Shown here in pieces: positions 47,989 to 58,534 of a stretch of 64,000 nt of DNA (the stretch's first letter is position 1; each line of letters starts with the position of its first letter). The notes below the pieces were generated by a model. The model was not told where the DNA came from and ran no database searches. It saw only the letters and a list, made by a program, of their open reading frames with translations. The position numbers were made by a program, and so were the translations under genes. The DNA is from Phymatolithon calcareum (lineage: Eukaryota > Rhodophyta > Florideophyceae > Hapalidiales): NCBI GenBank assembly GCA_977006965.1, contig OZ345358.1, positions 1,054,001-1,118,000 on the forward strand. The letters are read 5' to 3'.

Positions 47989-49416
47989 ATGCCTAGCCCG
48001 GGCTCTACCGCCCCCGACGACCGTTCGCTCTCGGACTCTGACTCCTCCTCCGACTCCGACGATCTTTTCGGGGAACGTCGTCGTGCGGCAGAGGAAGCAG
48101 CCCTCCTTGCGCGTCGAGATCGTTTGATCGCATCCTCTTTAAAACGCGCACCCACCTCCTCCTCCGCTCCCCCGTCATCTGTCGCCCGCCCTCCATCTCC
48201 CTCGCCGTCCCGCCCTTCAAAGCGCGCCCGCACGCGCAGTACTGGCCCCGTCTTCGACATATTCGCGGAAGATGCGCCTCCACCCCCTATCTCCGTCCCG
48301 CACGCGCAGCCGGGCGCCGACGCGCCGGTAGAGATTGGCGGTTACGCCCGTCTCCGTCCCGGCGACGTGCTGGGCGACGGTCGTTACGTGGTCGAAAGCT
48401 GTGTGGGACAGGGCGTGTTTGCAAGCGTCTTCCGCTGCCGGCAGGTGTCGACCGGTCTGACGGTTGCCATCAAGGTGTCGCGCGCGAACGCGGCCATGCG
48501 TCGCGCGGCAGCGCGTGAAATGGCCGTTTTGCGCTTCGTTCATGCGGCGGACCCGGCCGGTCGCTCGTTTATTGTGGATGTGCTGGATGAGTTTGTGCAT
48601 CGTGGCGCGCATTCCGCAATTGTTTTTGAGTATCTCGATGCATCGCTGCGCGCCATTGTGCGACAGCATGTGGGCGGCGTCCGGTTGGCGGCTGCGAGAT
48701 TGTATGCCGCGCAGACGTTGCGAGCACTGGCGTTACTGGCGAGGATCGGAGTTGTGCACGCGGATGTGAAGCCAGATAATCTACTGGTGACCGCGGACCG
48801 TGCGCGAATCCGCGTGGCGGATTTCGGATGCGCGGTGCGGAAGGAGGATGTGAGTGATCCGCCCAGTGCGTATCTTGCTGCTAGGTTCTACCGTGCACCG
48901 GAGACTATTCTGGGACATGTGCCGACGCCGCCGATCGATGTGTGGGCTGCGGGATGTGTATTGTATGAGTTGTACACAGGTGCTGTTGCGTTTCCTGGTG
49001 TAAGTAATAATGAGATGCTGGGGTTATTTATGAATGCGCGTGGTCCGATGCCGATGCGGGTGTTGCGGAGGGGACGGTTTAGGCTGACGCATTTTGATGA
49101 GGATAATAGGTTTCTGAAGAGGGAGAGGGATGCTGTGTCGGGAAAGGAAAGTGTGAGGGTGGTGCCGAGACATAGTGCTGGTGGAAGACATAACCCGATT
49201 CGAGAGAGGATTATTGCTGCTGCGGAGAACGATGACGAGAAAGGTAGTGTGGGGTTGTTTGCAGATTTGGTGGATGCGATGTTGGTACTCGATCCTGCGA
49301 AGCGCATCTCGGCTGCAGATGCATTGCGTATGCCGCTTTTCCAAGTTGCTGTTAAACAACATGCGAGAAAGAAGGCTGGTGTGAGCGATAAAGATGGTGT
49401 GAAGAGCAGAGAGTAA
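47989..49416 (+). CDS. PRP4-type protein kinase (PRPF4B-like), intact
   Basis: This 475-residue protein is the only full copy. Residues 1-120 are low complexity, Ser/Asp-rich then Ser/Pro/Arg-rich (SDSDSSSDSDDLFGERRR). The kinase domain spans about 124-455: glycine loop GQGVFASVF (140-148), Lys162 (VAIK), Glu177, catalytic loop HADVKPDN (257-264), DFG 278-280 and RFYRAPE 299-305. Tyr301 matches the activation-loop Tyr of PRPF4B. CMGC/PRP4 landmarks YELYTGAVAFPG, NNEMLGLFMNARGPMP and LVLDPAKRIS follow. PRP4 kinases phosphorylate spliceosomal proteins such as PRP6/PRP31 in the nucleus during B-complex activation. It is convergent with MPC1, 252 bp away. The N-terminus is shorter than the metazoan RS-like extension. 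Confidence 0.92.
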   Translation: MPSPGSTAPDDRSLSDSDSSSDSDDLFGERRRAAEEAALLARRDRLIASSLKRAPTSSSAPPSSVARPPSPSPSRPSKRARTRSTGPVFDIFAEDAPPPPISVPHAQPGADAPVEIGGYARLRPGDVLGDGRYVVESCVGQGVFASVFRCRQVSTGLTVAIKVSRANAAMRRAAAREMAVLRFVHAADPAGRSFIVDVLDEFVHRGAHSAIVFEYLDASLRAIVRQHVGGVRLAAARLYAAQTLRALALLARIGVVHADVKPDNLLVTADRARIRVADFGCAVRKEDVSDPPSAYLAARFYRAPETILGHVPTPPIDVWAAGCVLYELYTGAVAFPGVSNNEMLGLFMNARGPMPMRVLRRGRFRLTHFDEDNRFLKRERDAVSGKESVRVVPRHSAGGRHNPIRERIIAAAENDDEKGSVGLFADLVDAMLVLDPAKRISAADALRMPLFQVAVKQHARKKAGVSDKDGVKSRE

Positions 49417-49668
49417 AAAGTTTACAATAACGTCTTCTCCATGCCCTTTTATGATGCATTCGAGTTCGCTCGCACGCTTTCCGGTGCAAAACGCGTCTAT
49501 AACGCGCATAAAAGCATGAAACATGTTCTGGACGTTGCGTCCGCCATGCAGCGCGTAACGCATCTCAAACAAACGCGCGAAGGACGACGGGCGAACACGG
49601 TGCATCTATCAAAAATAAGCATCGTGTGTGCGTGTGTGTATGTGATCCAACACATTCATTCAAAAAGC
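49417..49668. other. Intergenic region between convergent genes
   Basis: It separates the ends of the kinase and MPC1 genes. A GTGTGTGCGTGTGTGTATGTG run is present near 49624. No gene is supported here. Confidence 0.6.
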
Positions 49669-50245
49669 TTACTCAGTGCTACTCTGGGAAGCCGAAACCA
49701 CTGCCGCATCCGGCTTGTAGAAAAAGTCATACCCGCCGTACTTGCGCTGCAATTGGTAACACTGCGCCGCCTCGTTTGCCGCATGACAAGAGAAGAGAAG
49801 CAGATTGCGCGGCTCGACTCGCAGAGCGAAGCGCATGAAGAGTAATGAGTAGATGCAAAGTGCAATCGTCATCTTCTCAGAGATTTGCTCCTTTGGCTTC
49901 CCCATGTCCTTCATCGCCGCGAGCGAAATTCCCCAGTTGGACACAGGGCCCCAGAAGTGCGTTGTCTTCGGACCTGTCGGAGAGTTTCTGTGTATAGGGA
50001 GAATAATCACGATTGTCAGTCAATTCTTCGTCGCTTCGGTTGCGCTGCCCGATGGGAATGCATTCTACGTACACGAATCGCATGAATACGCTTGAAGGCG
50101 GGGTGGCGGCCGGCGCTGCCGGCGTGGAGGATGCTGCGGCTTCGGCGGCTGCCGTCGCGGCATCCTTCGGCGCTTTTTCTGAGAGATTGCGTGCGAATAT
50201 ACGAGGCGCCTTTTGCGCGGCGCGCGCGAAGATGTGGGTGAGCAT
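49669..50245 (-). CDS. MPC1: Mitochondrial pyruvate carrier subunit 1 (spliced)
   Basis: Exon 1 is 50245-50073 and exon 2 is 49987-49669, joined across an 85-bp intron (50072-49988) with GTACGT at the donor and CACAG at the acceptor. The joined protein has 163 residues. The first about 50 ([20 protein letters not shown], then an Ala/Pro-rich stretch) look like a mitochondrial presequence. The body carries MPC1 hallmarks: [38 protein letters not shown] and [23 protein letters not shown]1 pairs with MPC2 in the inner mitochondrial membrane to import pyruvate. The splice choice restores the frame of the conserved block and is an inference from the family. MPC2 is not in this window. Confidence 0.9.
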
Positions 50246-52730
50246 GGTGCAGTGCAGACAGTGGTGGTGATGGATCGGGGTTCGAAAACGGGAGACGTGT
50301 CTGGTGATGGACAGATCGGCGAAAAATGTTGCATCAGTCCCGTTTGGCGACACGTGGCACTTTTTGTGACCCAGACTATCCAAAAAATCATATTTTGTTT
50401 TCGAGCAGTGCCCTTCTCTTGCGGATTATGTCGGCGTCCGGCAAGAGGACACAGTGCGGAAGGCAAAGTGGAATGCGGCGAAACAGAAGAGAGCGAGACG
50501 AAGGAGAAGCTGATATCGAATCAGTAGAAGACGAAGAAGAGTGCCGAAAACGTGCTGATTGTGCTCAAAGAGTGTCTAAAAAGTGCTGGTTTGTTTAATG
50601 TATCTGACGCAAGTTGTATTGCACAGCGAAACTTTTCCACTATAAGTTTATTGATTGCTCAGTATGGACAACTTTGCGTAGGCAGTCCCACTCGTTCCGG
50701 TCTTTCTACAAACCATATCTTCTTCTTGTGGGGGCATCGAGAGTGCGGTGATTGTGGCTATGATAGGAGTTTTTCCAGTGTGCATGGGTGTGTGATCCGA
50801 TCCAGCGCCCTATGGAAAGGCTCGAGATTCTTCGTCCAGCGCCTTTTTGAAAAGTGAGCTGCTTCTGGTCAGCGCCCTGTGGCAGCTCGAAATAATGTTG
50901 CATTTGCGATATCTTCTCGTTGGCTTTTTGTTCAGGGGTTATGTGTTCTTGTCTTCCCTTCCTATAGCTGTTCACGCCCGCCTACTTATACTACTTTGTC
51001 TAGCCTATCTTATCGATCAACTCCAGTGTCTGGCAAAGGAAATTTCAGTTGGCGTTATTATTTCACAGTCACTTCCACTTGAATGTTTCGGTTTAAGAAT
51101 AGTACTTCTTGTTAGATTTTCGTTTGTGGCTTGAACATCGAAACGTTACAGAGGGGAAGCAATTTTTTCCAGTGCCCTTGTGGCTGATTGACAGAATAAG
51201 GTCAATTCCATGCTTCGCTCTTTGCGGCAGTGGAGGTATATTATTAAAGTAAGCTGAACATTCTTCACGTGCTGTTTGGTGAAACCACTTTCTTCTGCCG
51301 AGTATTTACATTTCGAAATCCTTAATATCTTCAACTGTATTGTTCCTACTAATACCTGTGACCTCAATAAGCACTGTTCCACTGGACTTTTGTGGCCAAC
51401 CTTCTGTCCATTTCTCCCCTAAAAAGCGAAAGATGAGAGGTAGGTCGCAGAATAGATGAATTTCTTCAACATTCTGCATAGGTTTCACGGATTTTCAATT
51501 TCTGATATTGCTTGACTACTTGTTCAACTTTGCGTGAATTGTACCACAGTCTGTTTCCAGGAATCCTTTGTTGTCACTTCCTAGTGCCGGGACTGCAGCA
51601 TCCGCACCTCCACATATTCTTCAGAGCATTGTTACGGGCTTTAAGTAAATTGAAAAATTGAAACAGTATTCTTGCACGGCTAGTAATCCCATTTGTGACT
51701 ATCGTTTTATAGAGGACTGGTCTTGATGGGAGCATCCTTTCCAAGCCGAACATCCGCGAGGCTGCAGTGCGAATGTGTACCGCTGAATCGACATCGCCTT
51801 CTACTGGAATCATGAAAATGGCTGTTTAACAAGCAGCCCGTGCAACTTTCGATCTGGAGTCAGTGCTTTCCATGTACGAAAGAAGTCAGAACCCGAACTG
51901 GATGCAACAGAGAAAGTGTAAAGTGTCGATAGATCGAGCGAGCAATATGTGAAGTGACGGCCAGCTTCAAAACGTGTTCTGTGCCAAATTTTGTATGAGC
52001 AAAATCTTAAATCTGTTTTATAGGTGATTGATAACATTTTCCATTCAATCGCTCCTTTCAGTACGTATCACGAAATACGCTGCAGTCGTCAATATGCAGA
52101 GAATTCAAGTGGTGGCCCAATACGAACTACAGCGTTTTCACTCGCACTTAATTTCGGTGTGTTCGTCCCAACTACCACAGAATATTTCCGGAAAAGAAGA
52201 GGTTGCTACGTAGTCACTATAAAATACGATGCAATTGACTTGTTCGACCATACGAGAACGAAGAAGAGAAACAGAGCACGAAGTAAATTTCATCATTGTA
52301 AATCAAATGAAAAATTAATCTTCGCTATCCCTTCCAGTCTTCCAGTTTGCTTTACGCATTACTAAGATCAACAATTGGTAGGCCTGACGGCATTATGTTG
52401 CGGTTTTGAACACCTCCTGTACCATGACAGGAGACACTCAGTACTTCTTCACTAGCAACGAATATGTAAAACTTATTTCTCCGACCTCTATATATCGTAT
52501 CTAGCACTTGTAACCTGACTGAGTGGGGTTTTTACTATTGAGGAGCAAGCGGAACAGAGAGAAGTCAGTGCATGCAAAGCTCCAAATCATCGAGATCACG
52601 AAATGCTAACTAAAAATTTAGTGTTCTCCTCATATGGAGATCATACTGCTCGGGCATAAATTTTATTGTTATAAATTCTAAATTTCCAAGATTCTTAATT
52701 TTAATTGCAAAGTAAAGTTTTTCATTTACC
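50246..52730. other. 2.5-kb spacer with no recognised gene
   Basis: A short frame at 50428-50598 (MSASGKRTQCGRQSG, acidic end) is possible but unsupported. Several - strand frames between 51146 and 52037 (for example FEAGRHFTYCSLDLSTLYTF) might be remnants of one decayed gene. I could not join or identify them. Confidence 0.4.
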
Positions 52731-52877
52731 GAGCCGGGTCTGGACTCCGAATTTAAATTGTAAATTAGCATTGAGCCGCGACGGTATTGGACTTCAAATT
52801 TTAATTGTAAATATCTCTGAGCCGCGACGGTTGTACATATCAAAATGTACTTGTAAAATATCATTGAGCCGCGACGG
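52731..52877. repeat. Spaced GAGCCGCGACGG repeats upstream of a small gene
   Basis: The 12-mer GAGCCGCGACGG occurs at 52773, 52819 and 52866, with a variant (GAGCCGGGTCTGG) at 52731. The spacing is 42-47 bp, and the intervening sequence is AT-rich and itself similar (AATTTTAATTGTAAAT). They lie 154-300 bp before ATG 53031, so they are either a minisatellite or iterated factor-binding sites. Confidence 0.6.
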
Positions 52878-53030
52878 AATTCTCTGTCATACAGCGATGC
52901 CTTATTACTCTCTTGCCGTGTCCCAGTTCACCATTTCCAAGGCCAAACTCTCTTCTCGACCGGGAGTCGACTCGAAGAAAGCGGCGAGGACATTGCGAAG
53001 AAGAAAAGGCGAGACGCAAAAGTTGACACA

Positions 53031-53372
53031 ATGTCTTCCTCTCTTGAGATCGAGCGCGAGGACGAAGCGAAGATGCAAGCGATGGACGAGGCGATCAAGA
53101 AGGCGACGGCGAAGTTCGTGGATGATGTGGTGGAAGAGACGATCTACCTGTTTCCCGATGCAATTTTGCAGACGAAGGAGGAAATAAAACCTGAACTTCG
53201 TGCGGTGGTTCACAACGCGGCGGCGGAGGCTGCGAAGTTTATAGTCGACGAGGGCGGGTTGTCGGAAGAGGAGAAGATGAAGGCGTTCAAGAAGGCAATC
53301 AGGGCTGGAGCGGAGAGGCTTAGACTTCTGAGCGAGGGAATGATGAGAGCGTGCAACGTGGCGCGGAATTAG
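53031..53372 (+). CDS. Small acidic helical protein, 113 residues
   Basis: ATG 53031 lies in ACACAATGTC, a reasonable start context. The protein is almost entirely predicted helix and rich in Glu, Lys and Ala (MSSSLEIEREDEAKMQAMDE; IKKATAKFVDDVVEETIYLF; KAIRAGAERLRLLSEGMM). It has no signal peptide or membrane segment. Codon use is GC-rich at third positions, unlike the surrounding AT-rich spacer, which supports coding. I do not recognise a family, and no neighbouring gene hints at its role. The repeated GAGCCGCGACGG sites upstream may be its control region. Confidence 0.6.
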   Translation: MSSSLEIEREDEAKMQAMDEAIKKATAKFVDDVVEETIYLFPDAILQTKEEIKPELRAVVHNAAAEAAKFIVDEGGLSEEEKMKAFKKAIRAGAERLRLLSEGMMRACNVARN

Positions 53373-54091
53373 TGGAAATGGAACACGAGATGCTCATGGA
53401 GCAAGCTCGCTACATACTGCAATGGATTCTTCATCACACATTGTAGTCCTAAGAGGTAAAGTTTAAGTTGATCAGATTTGTTCTAAATTCTTATGCCCCC
53501 GACAAGAACCATGTTTATATGTAAACAAGTGCCGTCGGGAAAGAAATAGATGAGGATGACATGAATTCCCCGGGGCATTTTGATGAGTTTGCACTCATTT
53601 GAAGAGACCCTCGTTTCGAACAGAGAGGATGGAAATGTAACGATTGAGTACATGATAAACATAGACGAGCTGCTCGAAGTTGATAATAACAGAGCACTCA
53701 TAGGCCTGTTTTGCGCGGTGCAGCTTTACACACTTGAAAATGACGAGTTCACACACGAAGATAGTGCATCTTGAAGAGATGTTTCCAAGTATCTAAGTTT
53801 GTGGTCGGATGATCCCTGGAAAACTTCACAGGTTATTTAGAGAGCTGAAATAGGTTTGCAGACTTGATTTATACTATATTCAATTTTGCCCACATTCTCA
53901 ACTTCTTGTAGCAGGCATCGACTGACACTTTCCTCTGTAACCAGTGGATGATGTTTTATTGAAAGGGTTGATCTTTAGTTGATGGCCCTCATGCTGAAGT
54001 TGATGCTTAGTTCCTGGTTGGTTCCTTCTGCTGGAGAAGGCTATCTTGCTTAAGTAGTCTAACTACAGAGAGTGTACTTGGAGTGGTGCAC
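53373..54091. other. Spacer with one weak ORF
   Basis: A 63-codon frame from ATG 53583 to 53774 (MSLHSFEETLVSNREDGNVT; acidic) could be a small gene or chance. Nothing else is seen. Confidence 0.4.
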
Positions 54092-54260
54092 TGTCGGTGA
54101 AATAAATAGACTAGAGTCAGTCCACGCCAGTGTCGGTGACATAATTAGACTAGTGTCGGTCCACGCCGGTGTCTGTGAAATACTTAAACTAGTGTCGGTC
54201 CATGCCAGTATCTGTGGAATAATTAAAGTAGTGCCGGTCCACGCCAGTGTCGGTGAACAT
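54092..54260 (+). repeat. 39-bp minisatellite, about 4.3 units
   Basis: Starts of TGTCGGTGA-like units fall at 54092, 54131, 54170, 54209 and 54248, exactly 39 bp apart. The consensus includes GGTCCACGCCAGTGTCGGTG and AATTAGACTAGTG. Because 39 is divisible by 3, the frame 54072-54275 gives a 13-residue repeat (VGDIIRLVSVHAG-like). Confidence 0.85.
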
Positions 54261-54837
54261 AGAGTGAGCGGATAGTTTTCGGACTAACACACAGTGAACG
54301 GCATGTGAACGTTACTTTGTCACACCCTCTCTCGCAGAGGAGAACAAGAATCACTCCATTCTGTAAAAATTCAGTACTTATCCATCTCAAACTACATTTG
54401 GCTGGCTTGATGAGCTCCACCGAGCAGCGAGGTGAATAATTGGCGAGAGGACATTCTTGAAGCACTGTGGAGGAATGGAGATTTTTGTGCCTCAGGTAGA
54501 GCTAATACAGTAAGTGGGTGAAGATTCAACATTTGGAAAAGGAAGAGCTCTATTTAAAAACTGAAGCCGTCAGAATTTTAGAAACAAGGTGAATGCCAAA
54601 AATAAGAGATGCAGGAGGCGCATGTGTAACGATTCTTTTCTCCTCCAGCAATCGAGTGTCATCTCGCTGAGACCGTGCACGTAATTCACGGAGCCGCCAT
54701 GTGCTCTTCTTTTCGGTATTGAACAGAACTAATTCAACGACGCAAACTTCATTTCCAAAGCGACAGCCTGGAGGGCTGCAAACGTCGAACGTTCTTACAG
54801 ATAGAATAAAAGACATAAGAGTAGAGCCGCTCTAGTG
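54261..54837. other. Spacer, no recognised gene
   Basis: Only an 88-codon - strand frame (54816-54550) is open. It has no recognisable motif and is not called. Confidence 0.45.
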
Positions 54838-55110
54838 AGGGTAACAAATGTGGAAGCCTTGTCCGTATATTCGTATGATTGTGGGTCTTTAAAAAATAAA
54901 AAAACTTGATTTTAAGTATTGGATTGGATTTCTGCTCCCTTCGTCAATTATCATTGTACCTGAGAGAAATTTCGCTGCGCTGCAATCCTTCGCTTGCGTT
55001 GTCATTTAAGTAGTTGTTTTCAGACATTTTCTTAGGACAGTATTAACTGCCATTTCCAGCATCTCTTTTTGAATCCTTTAGGGCCTCATCTAGTTCGGAA
55101 TCTTCGTCCT
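54838..55110. repeat. Two retroelement 3' ends meeting head to head
   Basis: Positions 54838-54915 (+) match the 3' end seen at 7650-7710 (GGAAGCCTTGTCCGTATATT followed by AAAATAAA). Positions 55110-54925 (-) match the LINE 3' region with the frame end QKEMLEMAVNTVLRKCLKTT and an ATCCAATCC tail, as found upstream of kinase copies 2-4. So those unit sequences are dispersed mobile-element ends. Confidence 0.65.
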
Positions 55111-55319
55111 GATTTTAAGGTGTCGTGGAAAAAAGCACAATTTTACTTCAAAAATTATGTGCACTGTTCTGCCCCAAATGATTTAACTCGAGGAAAAATT
55201 GTGTATTTCGAGTAGACCTTCTAGGAGAAATTGTTCGCAGCAGTACGGGACTTTGGCGCAATGTTTTAGAATAAACTAAATAAATACCCCTTTCTCTCGT
55301 TAGCAAGCTGGACCGCGCA

Positions 55320-55632
55320 TTACACGTCTAGGCCTGGTTCGTCGCAGAAGAATGACCTCATTATTCTGACTCCTTGAAGCAGTACTTGTCTGACCAAGCG
55401 GCGCTCGTCCATTCTAAGCATGTGTCCAACGCAGTTTCTTCGTAGGTCTCTTGTGCGAGTGAGCACTTCGATAGTGGGGTTCTTGGCGGCATAGACGACA
55501 AGTATTCTCGACATGTTCTAGCTCTCTCTGAATTGCGTTTCGTCCGCGCTTGCTCTGTTTGAGTTCGCGATTAGCAGCTGTATAGAAGAGTTGATCCGAC
55601 AGAGGAGCCAAAAAGACATGGGCGCAGATCAA
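55320..55632 (-). pseudogene. LINE ORF2 C-terminal fragment
   Basis: The - strand sequence reads LLFYTAANRELKQSKRGRN in one frame and RRNCVGHMLRMDERRLVRQV in another. GHxLRMDxxRLxRQ is the conserved block near the end of many RTE/Jockey-type non-LTR reverse transcriptase proteins. The frame change makes it a relic. Confidence 0.65.
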
Positions 55633-57048
55633 TTGGTATTTTGCACGCTGTTCCCCAGGTCTTCTGTCCCGGGGCCGATGTGCTCCAATTCCTCTTGAAT
55701 TGCATTTGGGTTTTCCTCTTTCACCAGCCTATGTTGTGAGGTGGAATGGTTAGCGTGGTTCGTTGTCAAAGTACTCGACAGATATGCGCATTGGGCTTCT
55801 GTCGTTCACGGTGCTCATGTACCGGAAAAAACGTTCCACGTCGTCCAGATTCGTTAGATAGACAGCCGCAGACTCATGATTCCAGGCGAGGACCAAAAAA
55901 CTCCTGGGGCTCCACGCACAGCAACCGCGGAGTTACGTTGCGCGGGGAGCCTGCGTTATAGGACAGAAAGAACCTCTGTTTTTTTAGAAATCTGCCTTCA
56001 CGTCAGAAAAATTCTCGAAGAAGACCTGTCCGGCCAGTTCATCGCGCCGTTCCGTGCTCAGACTATTGGCTACGGAGAGAAACAGTAATACAATGCAATG
56101 CAATTCAAGTCGAGTTCTGTAAAAGCTGAAAATGTGCCTACAATCGTTCTGAATGAGAGCATTATATCCTGTAGAACACGGCTCAGTTGCATCAAGTGCT
56201 ACAAAGTTGAGTTCACCTCTCTGGATAACGTCGTCTCGCGTCGAATGAAAATATCTTATTTACCGAAAAGGAGGCAGAAACCTCGCGACGGGGGAATAGC
56301 TTCTCGCGGGGTTTCCTCAGAAATCTGAATAACTGAAGTAGAAATCGAAAGATTTGGGTCATGGTGTTACTGGACAATTTAGGAGACGCGTAACAAGACG
56401 AAATGAACAGAAGAAAGGCCAAGAAATGTTTCAACCGCCGCGGACATAACCCTCGCATCCCATTCAATAGGTTTAGTGGGGAGCAATATGAAGGGACTAG
56501 ACATACCAGCATCTGGAGACGCATGACCACTATATTATTTCCAAATTGACATGAAACCGAAAGCATCAATGCGGACAATCCAAAAATTTATCCGGGATGC
56601 ACTGCGTGGACAGTGCGACGTCCACAGCATGCTGTTTCTTGTTCATGCATCGAGCGCCATTTAAATCCAAAGGAATGGATTTTTTCGTATAATTACACAT
56701 GATAATTCCGAAGGTGGATTTTCCAAAGTACAAGATATATTCCGCCGTCCATATTTTCTTGTCTTATCTCACTCGAACAGAAATTTGTTTCTGTTTTTCG
56801 GCAGCGGTTGAACTCGCATCTGTGACATGGCAATTGCGCCTTTCTTGATATGTCCTCATTTATTTGATTTTCGTCTGCGTGTCACCCGACTGCAGTTTCG
56901 TGCAGGAATCAGCCTAAGTAATCGATCAGGATTGGAAATGATTGGATCCAAGGAGTCGGAAAACTCTATAAGAAGCAAGGCACGATGCTTCCAGGATGAA
57001 AGTGTGTAAGCAGAATAACAAGCAGTCTTTCTCTTGAGACTGGAAAAA
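55633..57048. other. 1.4-kb spacer with no recognised gene
   Basis: Short frames on both strands show no motif. The last 150 bp before 57049 presumably hold the promoter and leader of the following gene. Confidence 0.45.
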
Positions 57049-57855
57049 ATGGGTACTGCGAAGTATTTTGTGCTTTTGACGGCCGTCGTCTTGACCAACG
57101 CTTGTCTGGCAAACGCTTGGTTCTTTGGTTTCTTCTCAAAACCGAGTGCAGAAGCGAAGGGTGCAACTATCTTTGCGGCTCCTCACAAAGCTACTGATCG
57201 CACAGGTACGCGTTCGAAGACGTCTTTCGGCGACGAGCACGTTGAAGCATCCGACGAAGAAGTTTCGAAGAAGTACTATGACCCTTCGAATTCTAAGAAA
57301 TGGAAGAAGTCTAAGGGGAAGACTTCTAAAAACTCGAAAAAGACCAAGACGACAAAGCCGCTGAGGGGAAAGATAAACAAGAAGGCACAGAAGGCGAGAG
57401 AGTCCAAAAAGATAACGAAGACAGAGAAGAAAAAGAAAGTCAAGACACACAAGAACGATAAGAGAGCGAAGAAGTCCAAGAAGGCGAAAAAGTCTAATAA
57501 ACCTAAGAATTACAAGAAGGCAAGGACGTCGAAAAACTCGAAGAAAGCGAACAAGACGAGTGAGAGTAAGAAAAAGCTCCAGAAAAAGGTCATAGTGAAT
57601 GGAAAACGTCTACCTGTCACTTGCTACTGCAGAATGGAAGCCCCCGGCGATGGCAAATGTTACTACTACACAAACAATAATTCAGACTACTGCAAGTATC
57701 GCTACTGTGCTCGCCGGTGGGTCTGCGTGGGATACAAAAAGAATAGAGAAGTATGCATTCTGCGCAAGGTTACATCCAAGATTGTACCTTACCACGATTA
57801 CAAATGCGTCACCAAGAGAGTGGAGAGCTATATGTATGTCCCATACGCCTATTAA
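57049..57855 (+). CDS. Secreted Lys-rich protein with C-terminal Cys-rich domain
   Basis: ATG 57049 (GAAAAAATGGGT, good context) starts a 268-residue protein. Residues 1-24 form a signal peptide (MGTAKYFVLLTAVVLTNACL, then ANAWF). A short linker with acidic clusters follows (EHVEASDEEVSKKYYD). From about 82 to 185 Lys dominates, with KKSK, KTSK and KKAK units, a tract without fixed period. The last about 75 residues are Cys- and Tyr-rich (TCYCRMEAPGDGKCYYYTNN; YCKYRYCARRWVCVGYKKN), ending in YMYVPYAY. The Cys pattern suggests a small disulfide-bonded fold. A highly cationic exported protein could bind sulfated wall polysaccharides or other polyanions; that is inference. No family was recognised. 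Confidence 0.72.
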   Translation: MGTAKYFVLLTAVVLTNACLANAWFFGFFSKPSAEAKGATIFAAPHKATDRTGTRSKTSFGDEHVEASDEEVSKKYYDPSNSKKWKKSKGKTSKNSKKTKTTKPLRGKINKKAQKARESKKITKTEKKKKVKTHKNDKRAKKSKKAKKSNKPKNYKKARTSKNSKKANKTSESKKKLQKKVIVNGKRLPVTCYCRMEAPGDGKCYYYTNNNSDYCKYRYCARRWVCVGYKKNREVCILRKVTSKIVPYHDYKCVTKRVESYMYVPYAY

Positions 57856-58534
57856 CCACAGAATTGACGGAACTTTGCAATCGCGATCAAGAGCGAGGAG
57901 GTAGAAGCACGAGATCCGAGCAAAGCAGAAGGAATACTTTCTCCCCGTGATAGTCTTTCGAGTGCAGCGAGTTGAAAATCTTGTCCTCTTGATTTGTCGT
58001 ATCTCTTTGCTGCGTAGTACAATTCACTACGCATTTAGTGCTGCCTCATAATAAAACGCCATTACATCAAAGAAAGCCCTTTAGTGCAAAGAAGTATAAG
58101 ATTTTATTGCACTTTCAGAAGGCTGTACGGGTGATGAAGAATATCTCAAGGAGACATGTTAACTCACAATCCGTAAGTAGAGTCATTTGTATAGTGGGAG
58201 ATGGAAAAGAATGCCAGCTTAACAAGCACTGTTTGGCTCAAGGAAGCTGGGAGAGAAGACAGAAGGAAATGAAAGAAGGCAGAGAGATGATTAGCTACCG
58301 TGAACTGTTTGTCAACATTGATATCTGTGATCGATCAGGCTTCAATGTCAAAGCGAGACCTGTTTATATACCTATTTGGAGGGAGTATTTTCGCTTCTCA
58401 GGAGCGTATAGTGATCTCGTAATTTCGATTCGATTGCAAGACGTATAACTTCCTAATGAGCTCTGAATTGCTTCGCAGGCTTCCCACAAAGCCACCAACT
58501 CAACCGGTAGAGAAGGTTTAGGATTCTGCGGTGG
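57856..58534. other. Spacer, weak ORF only
   Basis: A frame covering 58038-58448 lacks an early ATG and recognisable motifs. It may be chance. Confidence 0.4.

Larger units (their letters stand above)
39608..49207 (+). repeat. Tandem duplication unit 3
   Basis: It spans from the junction in kinase copy 3 to the corresponding point of the intact kinase gene, 9.6 kb. Removing the decayed piggyBac-like element leaves about 7.65 kb. It is the least disturbed unit and serves as reference for empty sites in unit 1. Confidence 0.8.

Noticed and set aside
51146-52037. A multi-exon gene on the - strand
   Set aside because: Several short frames follow each other, but no splice pattern joined them into a recognisable protein.
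54092-54260. CRISPR array
   Set aside because: There are no unique spacers between identical repeats. It is a head-to-tail minisatellite in eukaryotic DNA.
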